Shown one piece after another: positions 1 through 7,944 of a DNA stretch of 52,682 bases. Numbering within the stretch: the first letter of the stretch is position 1; every line of letters starts with the position of its first letter. The notes under the pieces are model-generated. The model ran no database searches and was not told the origin of the DNA. It was given only the letters and a program-made list of their open reading frames with translations. Source of the DNA: Atopobium sp. UBA1382 (GTDB taxonomy: Bacteria; Actinomycetota; Coriobacteriia; Coriobacteriales; Atopobiaceae); contig DBQY01000023.1 in NCBI GenBank assembly GCA_002305805.1, positions 1 to 52,682 of the forward strand, in the 5' to 3' direction. A program made the position numbers and the translations under genes.

Positions 1-618
1 TTCGGGGCGCTCACGGGGTTCTTCACTGCGAGTGACGGTGTTGAGTTTTACGGCACTGCGCACGGATATGTTCTTCGAAACGGACACATTTGGCGAATTG
101 TCGGTGACGTTACGAGCGCGGATACACCTGCAGACTGGTGCGAGGCAGACAATGAAGGCGCGCTTGTTGTTATTGACAATGAGTATTCTCGTCTCGTCAA
201 TTCGTACGTTTCATGGGTGCTTGACATTGCTGCAGACAGCTCACATGGATATGATCAGGTTTATCGTTGGGGTGAGCGGGGCGACTACGACTGCTCCTCG
301 TTGACGGTGACTGCCCTCAGGCATGCAGGCTTGAATACTGGTGGAGCAACGTATACTGGTAACATGCGTTCTGAGCTTACAGGCAACGGCTTTATGTGGA
401 GCACCGATTTCTCTGACCTGCAGCGTGGCGATATTCTCCTGAATGATGTTTATCATGTTGCAATTTACATTGGCAACGGCATGGTTGTGCAGGCGTCGAG
501 TAATGAGTATGGCGGGGCAACCGGTGGTCAACCGGGCGATCAGTCAGGTCGAGAGATTTGGACGCGCGCATATTACGATTATCCATGGAACGGGATCCTG
601 CGCTTGAGAGTGTTTTGA
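1..618 (+). CDS. NlpC/P60-type peptidoglycan hydrolase, 5' truncated
   Basis: The reading frame is open from base 1, so the start lies outside the window and the last 205 codons are seen. The C-terminal half is an NlpC/P60 (C40) domain: the motif YDCSSL places the nucleophile Cys at codon 98, and HVAIYIGNG places the general-base His at codon 152. The stretch from about codon 75 (SWVLDIAADSSHGYDQ) to the end has the layout of small phage-like or secreted cell-wall endopeptidases. About 70 residues of unassigned sequence precede the domain; they could be the end of a cell-wall-binding or repeat region. It probably cleaves peptide stems of peptidoglycan outside the cell. Any signal peptide would be upstream of the window. 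The family call is firm; the exact bond cut is unknown. Confidence 0.8.
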   Translation, partial: FGALTGFFTASDGVEFYGTAHGYVLRNGHIWRIVGDVTSADTPADWCEADNEGALVVIDNEYSRLVNSYVSWVLDIAADSSHGYDQVYRWGERGDYDCSSLTVTALRHAGLNTGGATYTGNMRSELTGNGFMWSTDFSDLQRGDILLNDVYHVAIYIGNGMVVQASSNEYGGATGGQPGDQSGREIWTRAYYDYPWNGILRLRVF

Positions 619-918
619 GTGGGGTAGAAAGCCAAGCGCCACATCATGTAAAGATGGGTGCGTGCCTTCCTCCGCCGCTTTTCTCTTATGCTTAAAAATG
701 GTCGACAAGTCTAAACGATGAGTCGTGAAATCGCATATATCTATCCGCTTGCAACCGACACATAATCTTTCAGATTAGTCCCAAGGCTTTTCCAAAGATC
801 TGCGTGAAAGAATAGTGGGTAATTCGACGAGTGGCGAATGTGTGCACGCTTCGTACGGCCGTCACTTCCGTAGTTTAATCTATCAAAATAAGCTCGTTTA
901 GATGGTCTTGCAGATTAA
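619..918. other. AT-richer intergenic stretch
   Basis: About 300 bp without a supported gene. It is visibly richer in A and T than the housekeeping part of the window. I see no convincing terminator, RNA or repeat. The last 60 bases contain A/T-rich runs (TTTAATCTATCAAAAT near 872-887) that could include a promoter for the following glycosyltransferase, but no clear -35/-10 pair can be chosen. Confidence 0.4.
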
Positions 919-2928
919 ATGGGGTGCAAAGTGATGGACCATGTTGGACTGCAAAGATACTTTGATGAAAGACCGATTACTGATGAGGAAAAGTCATCAG
1001 GGACGCTTTTGCGCCTTGCAGCGTGCTTTAGAAGCGACGAAGGACTCTTCTCGGATGGGCCGACCTCCTTCATCTGGGTTGTTTTAGTCGCAAATATAAA
1101 ATGCGCGACTCATATGCCTCACGTTGTGGCCTTGCTGGGTGAGAGGCGACTTATAAAGGGATTAATTAAAGTAAAACCGCGACTTGTGGCGAAGCACAGG
1201 TTGACCGGCGAGGCCTTTTGTGAGATAGAGGAATACTCTGTCTGTATTCCTGAGCGCTACCGTCGTTTCATCGTTTTTTATGGTGGCCGTCGCCTATTAA
1301 TCGGACCTCGCATTGCGAATGATTTTAAAGCTGAATACGCAGCGCGAATTGCAAACGCCTCGGTGGATGCGGGATATCCTAAGTGGCTGGATGCTCAGCG
1401 GTCGGCTTTGTCACGTCTTCCTGTCCCCAAAGACGGACCGCTTATGAGTATTGTGACTCCGGCCTACAAGACTCCTCCAAAATATCTGCGTGAGATGATG
1501 GAGAGCGTTCTGGCTCAAACCTATTTAAAGTGGGAGCTTGTCATTGTTAATGCCAGTCCGACGGATGTCGGCATGCGTCAGGTGCTTACTGCTATAAGGG
1601 ATGACCGGATAAAGATCGTTGACTGCCCCGAGAATCACGGAATAACGGGGAACACCAATTTCGGTATCTCTTACTGCACGGGAGACTATGTCAGCTTTTT
1701 CGATCACGATGACGTGATAGAGCCAAATGCGCTTGCTGAGCTCGTGCGAGCAATTGTCTACGAAGAATCGCGTCCCGGATTATTGTACTGCGATGAGGAT
1801 AACATTGATGAGCACGGCAACCCGTCGCTCCCTGTGATGAAGCCAGGGTACGCTGAGGACTTCCTTCTTTGCAACAATTATGTGTGTCACTGGCTTACCG
1901 TACGACGTGATTTACTGGAACAAGTTGAGCTCTCCAGAAAGGACGTCGAGGGGGCGCAGGATTACGATTTGACGTTTAAAATAGCCGAATGTGGCGAGCG
2001 TGTGGTTAGAGTTCCGCACGTCCTTTATCATTGGCGAATCCACTCGGGCTCGACCGCTGGAGACCCTGCCTCGAAGTCATATGCGCAAGATGCTGGCACA
2101 AGAGCTATTGAGGCACATTTGTCGCGTACGGGAGGTGATGGCCGCGTGTCTCGTGGGCGAGCGTACTTCACTTATGTGACTGAGTTCGAGCTTCCCAACA
2201 ATGTGAATCGCCTTGAAGTGGTCTCCCCGGGAGGATTATCCAAAACAACTTCCGAAGCGTTGGTAAACCTCGTGAATATGGATAAGGTCCAAGTTAATCA
2301 TATTGATATGGGGTTTTCTGAAAAACTTCCCATCGATGAACTCGATTCAGGTTATGCATTGTTCTGTACCGCAAATCACGATTTGGGATACGGGGATTTA
2401 CGAAAGCTTCTTGCTCGCGTTGCCCAAGATGGAGTGTTTGCGGCTGCTCCGCGAGTGCTCCGAGATGATAGCTTGTTTGACTACGCCGGAATGATCGTTT
2501 GCCCTGATGGCACGTTTCGGCATCTTTGTCGTCTCGTTCCCGAGCAGGATGGTGGCTATGTTGGCAGAACCGAGCGCCCGTATAACGCAACGATACTTAA
2601 TCATGAATGCGTTCTCGTGGACGTTGGATTGCTCAAGTCACTCGTACTGAATGGTGGTTTTTCGACGAGATGTTATGCTCTTGCTGAGGCATTTGTGCAA
2701 TCTTTCTATGCCGGCTTGCGGAACGTTTATCTCCCGTATGCTACTGCTCGCTTGAATAGCCCTAGGTCTGTGTTTGACAACGAATCGACAAAGGCTGGAC
2801 TGAGGGATGTCGCTCGACTCATTGAGCTTTTTCCTGAGCTTGCGAGCGGCGATCCCTCGCACAATCCCAACTTTGATCCCTGGAGCGGTTATTATCGCTT
2901 GAACTGGAAACAATACTTCGGCACTTGA
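919..2928 (+). CDS. Family 2 glycosyltransferase, large two-domain type
   Basis: 669 residues. Residues 1-170 match nothing I recognise. A GT-A fold follows from about residue 175 (SIVTPAYK), with the metal/nucleotide-sugar motif DHDD at 262-265, LLYCDED a little later, and GAQDYDLTFK as the acceptor-side segment. The C-terminal part (about 430-669) resembles the degenerate second sugar-transferase half of rhamnan or O-antigen type enzymes and ends in a DPxxNPNFD-like motif. It probably adds sugars to a surface polysaccharide at the cytoplasmic membrane face; donor and acceptor cannot be read from sequence. A start at 934 is also possible: GGGGTG lies 7 bases before that ATG, while 919 has no clear ribosome-binding site. 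Composition is AT-richer than the core genes, suggesting recent transfer or a variable glycan locus. Confidence 0.75.
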   Translation: MGCKVMDHVGLQRYFDERPITDEEKSSGTLLRLAACFRSDEGLFSDGPTSFIWVVLVANIKCATHMPHVVALLGERRLIKGLIKVKPRLVAKHRLTGEAFCEIEEYSVCIPERYRRFIVFYGGRRLLIGPRIANDFKAEYAARIANASVDAGYPKWLDAQRSALSRLPVPKDGPLMSIVTPAYKTPPKYLREMMESVLAQTYLKWELVIVNASPTDVGMRQVLTAIRDDRIKIVDCPENHGITGNTNFGISYCTGDYVSFFDHDDVIEPNALAELVRAIVYEESRPGLLYCDEDNIDEHGNPSLPVMKPGYAEDFLLCNNYVCHWLTVRRDLLEQVELSRKDVEGAQDYDLTFKIAECGERVVRVPHVLYHWRIHSGSTAGDPASKSYAQDAGTRAIEAHLSRTGGDGRVSRGRAYFTYVTEFELPNNVNRLEVVSPGGLSKTTSEALVNLVNMDKVQVNHIDMGFSEKLPIDELDSGYALFCTANHDLGYGDLRKLLARVAQDGVFAAAPRVLRDDSLFDYAGMIVCPDGTFRHLCRLVPEQDGGYVGRTERPYNATILNHECVLVDVGLLKSLVLNGGFSTRCYALAEAFVQSFYAGLRNVYLPYATARLNSPRSVFDNESTKAGLRDVARLIELFPELASGDPSHNPNFDPWSGYYRLNWKQYFGT

Positions 2929-3224
2929 TTCTTCATTCCAAGCGCAACGCTTCTTGAGTGAGGGTGACTCATGGTGTGCGCTAGTAGTTTACTTGGAATA
3001 GACCGTATCAGAGGCAATGACCATGGTCCGCTGTAGACGTCTTTGAATCGAGGGGCGTGATGACATCATGTGCCGCAACGGTGGCGCAGCCTGCTCCTAC
3101 TACCACGACTGCCGTATGCCGCGCGTTATTTCCGTTGGGCTTGCGAATGCTGGACTAAAGCCGGGGTTCTATTCAAACTGTAAACAAGGATTTCATGAAG
3201 ACTATTTTGAAGGAGGAGACTCCC
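2929..3224. other. Intergenic stretch before the DJ-1/PfpI gene
   Basis: About 296 bp. A small inverted repeat AAGCG-caa-CGCTT lies just after the glycosyltransferase stop and may be a weak terminator. An open frame of 64 codons from 3068 overlaps the next gene in another frame and has no homology I recognise, so I do not call it. The last bases carry the strong Shine-Dalgarno AGGAGG (3211-3216) of the next gene. Confidence 0.4.
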
Positions 3225-3800
3225 ATGCCCAAGATTCTCATGCTGTGCGGCGACTTCACTGAGGACTACGAGACGATGGTACCGTTCCAGGCGCTCTCCA
3301 TGCTCGGCTATCAGGTGGACGCCGTCTGCCCGGACAAGAAGGCCGGGGACACGGTCGCCACCGCCGTCCACGACTTCCTCGGCGAGCAGACCTACACCGA
3401 GCTGCGCGGTCACAACTTCGCGCTCACGGCGGACTTCGACTCCGTCGACACTGCCGACTACGCGGGCCTCTTCATCACCGGTGGGCGCGCGCCCGAGTAC
3501 ATCCGCCTGAACGCCCGTGTGCTGGAGATCGTCCGCGAGTTCTTCTCGGCAGAGAAGCCCGTCGCCGCCATCTGCCATGGCCCGCAGGTACTCGCTGCCG
3601 CTGGCGTGCTCGAGGGCTACACCGCTACCGCCTATCCTGCGGTCGGCCCGGACATCACCCTTGCCGGCGGCACTTACAAGGAGGCGGGAATGGACGAGGC
3701 GGTCGTGGACCGCAACCTCGTGACCGCCCCGGCATGGCCCGGTGATACCGCCATCTGCTGCGAGTTTGCAAGGCTGCTTGGTGCCAAGATCGAGATCTAG
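3225..3800 (+). CDS. DJ-1/PfpI family protein (class I glutamine amidotransferase-like)
   Basis: 191 residues from the ATG at 3225, chosen because AGGAGG sits 8 bases upstream; an in-frame ATG 30 bases earlier has no such site. The nucleophile elbow AICHGPQ places the reactive Cys at residue 117 followed by His, as in DJ-1/PfpI proteins, and ITGGRAPEY precedes it by about 30 residues as expected. Family members act as glyoxalase or protein deglycase-like stress enzymes, or as intracellular proteases (PfpI/YhbO). The sequence does not decide which. The gene stands alone, with a terminator hairpin directly after it. Base composition returns here to that of the GC-rich core. Confidence 0.8.
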   Translation: MPKILMLCGDFTEDYETMVPFQALSMLGYQVDAVCPDKKAGDTVATAVHDFLGEQTYTELRGHNFALTADFDSVDTADYAGLFITGGRAPEYIRLNARVLEIVREFFSAEKPVAAICHGPQVLAAAGVLEGYTATAYPAVGPDITLAGGTYKEAGMDEAVVDRNLVTAPAWPGDTAICCEFARLLGAKIEI

Positions 3801-3834
3801 TACCTAGTCTTTGCTGTCTGCCTGCAATTGAGCT

Positions 3835-3878
3835 GCAGAGGGCGTGCGTTTCCGGAGTCGGCGACGAACGCCCTCTGC
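3835..3878. terminator. Bidirectional terminator hairpin
   Basis: Perfect 11-bp inverted repeat GCAGAGGGCGT (3835-3845) and ACGCCCTCTGC (3868-3878) with a 22-base loop. It lies between the convergent DJ-1/PfpI gene and the acyltransferase gene, so it probably ends both transcripts. T-runs are weak on both sides. Confidence 0.6.
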
Positions 3879-3896
3879 ATTCTTGCGATAAAAAGC

Positions 3897-4976
3897 TCAG
3901 GTAAGGTTTTTGGAGGCAGAAAGAGCGGCACCCAAAATAATATCAGATAGCCAAGTGACAATTGAGGAAACCAGAAATGAGGGTATTGCCACAATAAGAA
4001 AAAATGGCAGCAGCAGAACGAGCTGCTCAATAAACGGTACTGAGGAAAAAGATCCTTCAAGCAGTACGCATTTGTTAAACACCCAAGAACTAAGATACGC
4101 CCCAAGAGACCATTTTGAAAACTGAGTAATGACTCTTCCTTTTAGAGAGTCCGCTCTTGGCAGCTGTATATTATGGATAAACGTAAGAACGGAAACTGTT
4201 AGAAAAACAAGTTCGAGACTGCCTTGGTTGTCTGTGTAAACCGGATAACCATAATAATGATCAAAATGGTAATAGCACATTAGGGTGTTGAATAGGCCAA
4301 CAAGCCCTATTGCGGCTAATAACAGCAGGAAAGCTTTAACTGGACTTAGCGATATTGGATAGTCTCGAAAATAAGAGCCTATAAAAAAGTACATAATGGG
4401 AAAGAGGGATGCGCTCCACCAATTTGGGACAACTTGTATGTCTACGTTGATTTGGGTGGGTAACGATACCATGAAGAATAACGTAGCTAAAAGCAAGAGA
4501 CGGTTACGTTTTGTTCCGAGCTCTTTGTACAAGATATTTAGAAACGGAATCAACAAGAATAGACCAATATACATTTCGATATACCAAGTATATCCAGTAT
4601 AGCCAATATCAAGAAGTTCCCTAATTACGTTAAATGAGATGCTCCCTGTCCAATTCTCTGGATATCCGATTGTTCCATACGAATACATGCGGAATAGCGA
4701 GACTAGAACATAAATCAAAAGGGTACGGAGTATCCCTCGGTAGTATCTGACGTCAAGTCGCTTGTCCTTCATAAGAAAACCAGTTGCAACGAGAAAAAGC
4801 GGTGTACAGCTTAAACACAAGGTTCTAAACGATATGGCAATAGCGCCTGATACACCATGAAGGGGCTCATCAAAAAACTTTGATTGGGCAAACAGGTGCG
4901 TTAAAATAACAAATGAAACAGCTACGCACTTCAAAAGATCGATGGATATGCTTCGGGACTTTTGCATTGTTTCCAC
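3897..4976 (-). CDS. Acyltransferase family 3 membrane protein
   Basis: 359 residues beginning at a GTG at 4976, with GGAGG 9 bases upstream; an ATG three codons later is possible but too far from that site. The N-terminus SISIDLLKCVAVSFVILTH is the typical acyltransferase-3 (OafA/NodX-like) opening with the catalytic-type His, followed by about ten hydrophobic segments. These integral membrane enzymes move acetyl or other acyl groups onto extracytoplasmic sugars or lipids. The gene is strikingly AT-rich compared with everything from 5175 onward, so horizontal acquisition is likely. Context (glycosyltransferase upstream, DUF6541 protein and Wzm/Wzt genes downstream) suggests it decorates an exported glycan. 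The acyl group and acceptor are unknown. Confidence 0.8.
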   Translation of the reverse strand: METMQKSRSISIDLLKCVAVSFVILTHLFAQSKFFDEPLHGVSGAIAISFRTLCLSCTPLFLVATGFLMKDKRLDVRYYRGILRTLLIYVLVSLFRMYSYGTIGYPENWTGSISFNVIRELLDIGYTGYTWYIEMYIGLFLLIPFLNILYKELGTKRNRLLLLATLFFMVSLPTQINVDIQVVPNWWSASLFPIMYFFIGSYFRDYPISLSPVKAFLLLLAAIGLVGLFNTLMCYYHFDHYYGYPVYTDNQGSLELVFLTVSVLTFIHNIQLPRADSLKGRVITQFSKWSLGAYLSSWVFNKCVLLEGSFSSVPFIEQLVLLLPFFLIVAIPSFLVSSIVTWLSDIILGAALSASKNLT

Positions 4977-5040
4977 GTTTCGGTTCCTCCGAAATAGATA
5001 CGTAATCGAAGTCTGTGAAGCCCAATACTCTTATGTGCTC

Positions 5041-5046
5041 ATTATA
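5041..5046 (-). promoter_or_regulatory. Consensus -10 box for the acyltransferase gene
   Basis: On the minus strand this reads TATAAT, a perfect -10, about 64 bases before the GTG start at 4976. No good -35 is visible 17 bases upstream. It supports separate transcription of the AT-rich acyltransferase gene. Confidence 0.45.
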
Positions 5047-5070
5047 GGAAACGTTAGGTAATAATCGCAT

Positions 5071-5100
5071 TCACATAATAAGGTATGAGATAGCGAGCAT
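5071..5100 (-). CDS. Nine-codon reading frame with strong Shine-Dalgarno
   Basis: On the minus strand AAAGGAGGGG (about 5118-5109) is followed after a usual spacing by ATG at 5100 and an open frame of nine codons (MLAISYLIM) ending in TGA at 5071. It lies downstream of the DUF6541-like gene and just upstream of the acyltransferase -10 box. It could be a leader peptide, or the stump of a GC-rich operon gene cut off when the AT-rich acyltransferase segment arrived. Nothing shows that it is translated. Confidence 0.25.
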   Translation of the reverse strand: MLAISYLIM

Positions 5101-5174
5101 GGGTTAGTCCCCTCCTTTGTTGGGCTGTGTCGTTCCTTTGGGGCGATTCGGCTCTCGTGGTTTATGCAATCTGC

Positions 5175-7268
5175 CTATCGATCAATCTGATACAGCTTGA
5201 GGTGCCCAATCTCCGCCACGCAGGTGAAGCCGGGTGTGGTGTCCGTGATGGAGGAGATGCCGGAGAACAGCTCCTCGTCGTAGTCTCCTCGCAGATTGAT
5301 GAAACCGCACTGGTTTTCGTTGTCCCGCATCACGAGAACGTACTTTGCGTCGAGCGACTCGACTGCCGCCTGGACCTCGGGGTCGGTAGCGTAGTTACAG
5401 AGTCGCTGCCGAATAATGCGACTCTCCTCGGACTCGTTGCTTCCGCCAAAACCAACGAAATTGCGGTAGTAGACGCGAATGCCGTCAAGCCCGTAGGCGA
5501 GGAAGCTGCCGTCCATTGGGTTGTTGATGACGAGTTCTCCCTCAGGGACTACAGATTGAGCGCTGAGCTTGTCAAGAAAGAATCTCTTGCCATTGTCCAA
5601 GGGCTGTGAATAGGAGTAGATAAGCTCAATTTCCTTACGGAAGTCGCCGTAGGTGGTGTGGAAGCTCTTGGTCCAGGCGTAGACGGGTTTGTCCAGGTTC
5701 TCTTCTTGTTCCTCGTCCGTGTACGTGTAATGGAGTCCGGGGAGGTTGAACTCGGGCATGAAGTTGACCACGAGGAAGAGGCAGGCCGCTATGAGGGCGA
5801 TCCTCGTGGGGTGTGTCTGCGCGTTGCGGGGACCGTTATAGGCACGTGTGGCCCGTACGATGTTCTCGTAGGTCCACATCGCGCCGATTACGGCAAGAGG
5901 AATCGCGGCAATCGCGGCAATGGCGGCGAGGCGCATGGGGTCGGTGTACCAGAAGCCGGCGAGGGTCTGCTTGAGCTCGCCCTCCTGCGTGGCGGCAGCC
6001 AAAAGGATGACGCAGGTCAGGACATACGAGGCGACGATCCAGCGCTTGCCGCGCACATGGAGCGCGCGAACGATTCCAATGATTACTAGCGCACCAAGGA
6101 CGAGCTGGGCCGCCGTCTCGTAGTTGAAGCCCAAGTTGTAGCTGAGCGTGAGAATGTTGATGAGCTCCTGGAACACGGTGGCGAACATGGGCCAGACGTG
6201 GGTCACCGTGTCCTTGAAGATGGGGAGGTGGTAGCAGAGGAGCCAGAAGCCAGCGCACACCGCGATAAAGGCGACGGAGAGGGCGAGCTTTCGCGGGGTG
6301 TCCCAGCCATTCTTGTTGCAGACATCACAGATGCGGACGACGCAGAACGGCATAAGAAAGACGATGCAGGTGAAGATCGTGTTGGGATGACAGAGCGCAA
6401 GGCCCACCACGGACACGAGGAGGACAGCGAACGTCCGTGCGCGGACGAACGGGGAGGCGACGTCCGAGAGGAAGTGTATGAAGAGCGCCGTGGCGCAGGG
6501 CATGAGGGCAAAGCCCGCCACGTTGGCGTAGACCGGGCCAAACGCCAGGAGGTTCCACGGGAACGAGACGAAGGCGAGCGAGGCGAGCGCGCCGGAGACC
6601 TGCGCCGCCCTCGACTCGCCAAAGAGGACGCCGACGAGGGCGAGCATGGCGAGCGGGAAGGCGAGACACGCGAGGACGAACATGGAGACGTTGATGACCA
6701 ACGGCACGGAGCAGCCCGTGGCCTGGACCGTGAGGGCGCAGAGCGCATGCCAAGCGGCGGGATAGAAGCCTCCGTTCCTGAGCGGGTCTATCGCCTGGTC
6801 CGCGGCGGAGAGATAGGGGCTCGTGCCGAGAGAGGAGAACGTGCCCGAGTCCGCCATCGCCTGGATAAGGTTGAGGTGCTGGGTGACGTCGTACGCCTGG
6901 AAGAGCGCGTCGGGCTCACCGAGGCGCGACACGAAGAGGTTGTAGCCCAGCGCGGCCCCTATGACGAGGTAGACGAGCGGGATCCAGGGCTCGATGCGTG
7001 GGAGGCCAAGGTCCAGATTCTTTTTGCGGAGCAAAAACAGCGCAACCGCTGGCAGGACTATGACGATGCCGAGCAGAAGGGCCGGGCTCGACGGGATGTG
7101 GACGAGCGCGAGAAGCTGGCCGACGATCGCGATGATCGAGAGGCTGACAATCGGCGCAAGGAGCACGGGCCAGACGCCGCGCGCCCCGAGCGCGCGCATC
7201 ACGAGGTATCCGGGAACCAAGAGAATGGCCGCCATAACCAGAGCGACCAAGGCAAACTCGCCCCACAT
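5175..7268 (-). CDS. Large polytopic membrane protein, DUF6541-like
   Basis: 697 residues from an ATG at 7268 preceded by GGGGTGAT. At least twelve hydrophobic segments fill residues 1-470. They are followed by a hydrophilic C-terminal portion of about 200 residues, which would lie on one side of the membrane. The layout, with the acidic loop EPDALFQAYDVTQHLNLIQA after the third or fourth segment, matches the actinobacterial DUF6541 family, which is thought to be related to GT-C glycosyltransferases that use lipid-linked sugars. I infer a role in surface glycan assembly together with the neighbouring GT2, acyltransferase and Wzm/Wzt genes. No catalytic residue can be assigned with certainty. 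Confidence 0.65.
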   Translation of the reverse strand: MWGEFALVALVMAAILLVPGYLVMRALGARGVWPVLLAPIVSLSIIAIVGQLLALVHIPSSPALLLGIVIVLPAVALFLLRKKNLDLGLPRIEPWIPLVYLVIGAALGYNLFVSRLGEPDALFQAYDVTQHLNLIQAMADSGTFSSLGTSPYLSAADQAIDPLRNGGFYPAAWHALCALTVQATGCSVPLVINVSMFVLACLAFPLAMLALVGVLFGESRAAQVSGALASLAFVSFPWNLLAFGPVYANVAGFALMPCATALFIHFLSDVASPFVRARTFAVLLVSVVGLALCHPNTIFTCIVFLMPFCVVRICDVCNKNGWDTPRKLALSVAFIAVCAGFWLLCYHLPIFKDTVTHVWPMFATVFQELINILTLSYNLGFNYETAAQLVLGALVIIGIVRALHVRGKRWIVASYVLTCVILLAAATQEGELKQTLAGFWYTDPMRLAAIAAIAAIPLAVIGAMWTYENIVRATRAYNGPRNAQTHPTRIALIAACLFLVVNFMPEFNLPGLHYTYTDEEQEENLDKPVYAWTKSFHTTYGDFRKEIELIYSYSQPLDNGKRFFLDKLSAQSVVPEGELVINNPMDGSFLAYGLDGIRVYYRNFVGFGGSNESEESRIIRQRLCNYATDPEVQAAVESLDAKYVLVMRDNENQCGFINLRGDYDEELFSGISSITDTTPGFTCVAEIGHLKLYQIDR

Positions 7269-7287
7269 GCACTATCACCCCACAGAA

Positions 7288-7347
7288 ATGCCCGGCTCAT
7301 TAGGGAGACGGGCATGAGATCAATCGAAGAGAACATATATAACTATA
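7288..7347 (-). promoter_or_regulatory. Leader region of the DUF6541-like gene: -10 box and small hairpin
   Basis: On the minus strand TATAGT at 7347-7342 is a plausible -10 for the membrane-protein gene. Between it and the start codon is an inverted repeat, ATGCCCG (7288-7294) with CGGGCAT (7309-7315), which could fold in the 5' leader. No -35 was identified. Both are inferences from short motifs. Confidence 0.35.
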
Positions 7348-7419
7348 GCTCAATGACGTGCCGTAACCGGATATCCAAAGTCTCGGACACGCGCGTACCC
7401 GACCCGCGAGCCTCCGCTC

Positions 7420-7448
7420 TTGACAAACGTCCGAAATCGGACTAACGT
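7420..7448 (+). promoter_or_regulatory. marR-exporter promoter with palindromic operator
   Basis: TTGACA (7420-7425), a 17-base spacer, then TAACGT (7443-7448) form a near-consensus promoter about 30 bases before the MarR start codon. The spacer contains a perfect palindrome GTCCGA-AA-TCGGAC (7429-7442), filling the space between -35 and -10. That is the classic place for a MarR-family repressor to block RNA polymerase, so autoregulation with induction by an exporter substrate is a reasonable inference. Confidence 0.75.
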
Positions 7449-7476
7449 GGCTCGACGCAACGGGGAGGGGGAGACC

Positions 7477-7944
7477 ATGAGCTCCGAGCGAGAGCCCACG
7501 AGCGCGCGTCAGCTCGACGCGCTCTATCAGAAGACCGACAAGGTCTACTACGAGCTCGCGCGCGGGTGCGGGCTCTCCGAGACCGCGTACTGGATCCTCT
7601 ATGCCGTTGAGGTCTCCGGGGGCGCGATCTCGCAGGCGAGGATCGCCGAGGAGTTCTCCTACTCCCGGCAGACGGTCAACTCCGCCCTCAAGACGCTCGA
7701 GGCGCGCGGTCTCGTGGAGCTCGCCAGCCTCGAGGGGGACCGGCGCTCCAAGGCGGTCACGCTCACGCCTGCGGGCCGCTCCTTCGCCGACGAGCGCATC
7801 GTACCCGCCATAGAGGCGGAGGACCGCGCGTTCTGCGCCCTCGCGCCCGAGGAGCGCACCGAGTTCCTGCGGCTCGCGCGCCTCTACACAGAGGCGATTG
7901 ACCGCGAGCTCGCCGCTATCAAGAAAGGGGAGATGGGTCAGTGA
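7477..7944 (+). CDS. MarR-family transcriptional regulator
   Basis: 155 residues from ATG 7477, preceded by a purine-rich ribosome site (GGGGAGGGGGAG). A winged helix-turn-helix occupies roughly residues 45-110: ISQARIAEEFSYSRQTVNSA is the recognition region and GDRRSKAVTLTPAGR the wing, as in MarR proteins. Flanking helices would form the dimer. The gene stop overlaps the GTG of the first ABC exporter gene (GTGA), so the three genes are translated from one message. The palindrome inside the upstream promoter suggests that the protein represses its own operon and is released by a small ligand, perhaps a drug or peptide carried by the exporter. The ligand is not known. Confidence 0.85.
   Translation: MSSEREPTSARQLDALYQKTDKVYYELARGCGLSETAYWILYAVEVSGGAISQARIAEEFSYSRQTVNSALKTLEARGLVELASLEGDRRSKAVTLTPAGRSFADERIVPAIEAEDRAFCALAPEERTEFLRLARLYTEAIDRELAAIKKGEMGQ

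Noticed and set aside
3068..3262. A 64-codon frame before the DJ-1/PfpI gene
   Set aside because: No ribosome site, no similarity I recognise, and it overlaps the well-supported start of the next gene.
6198..7445. A 415-codon plus-strand frame opposite the DUF6541-like gene
   Set aside because: Charged low-complexity product, antisense to a convincing membrane protein.
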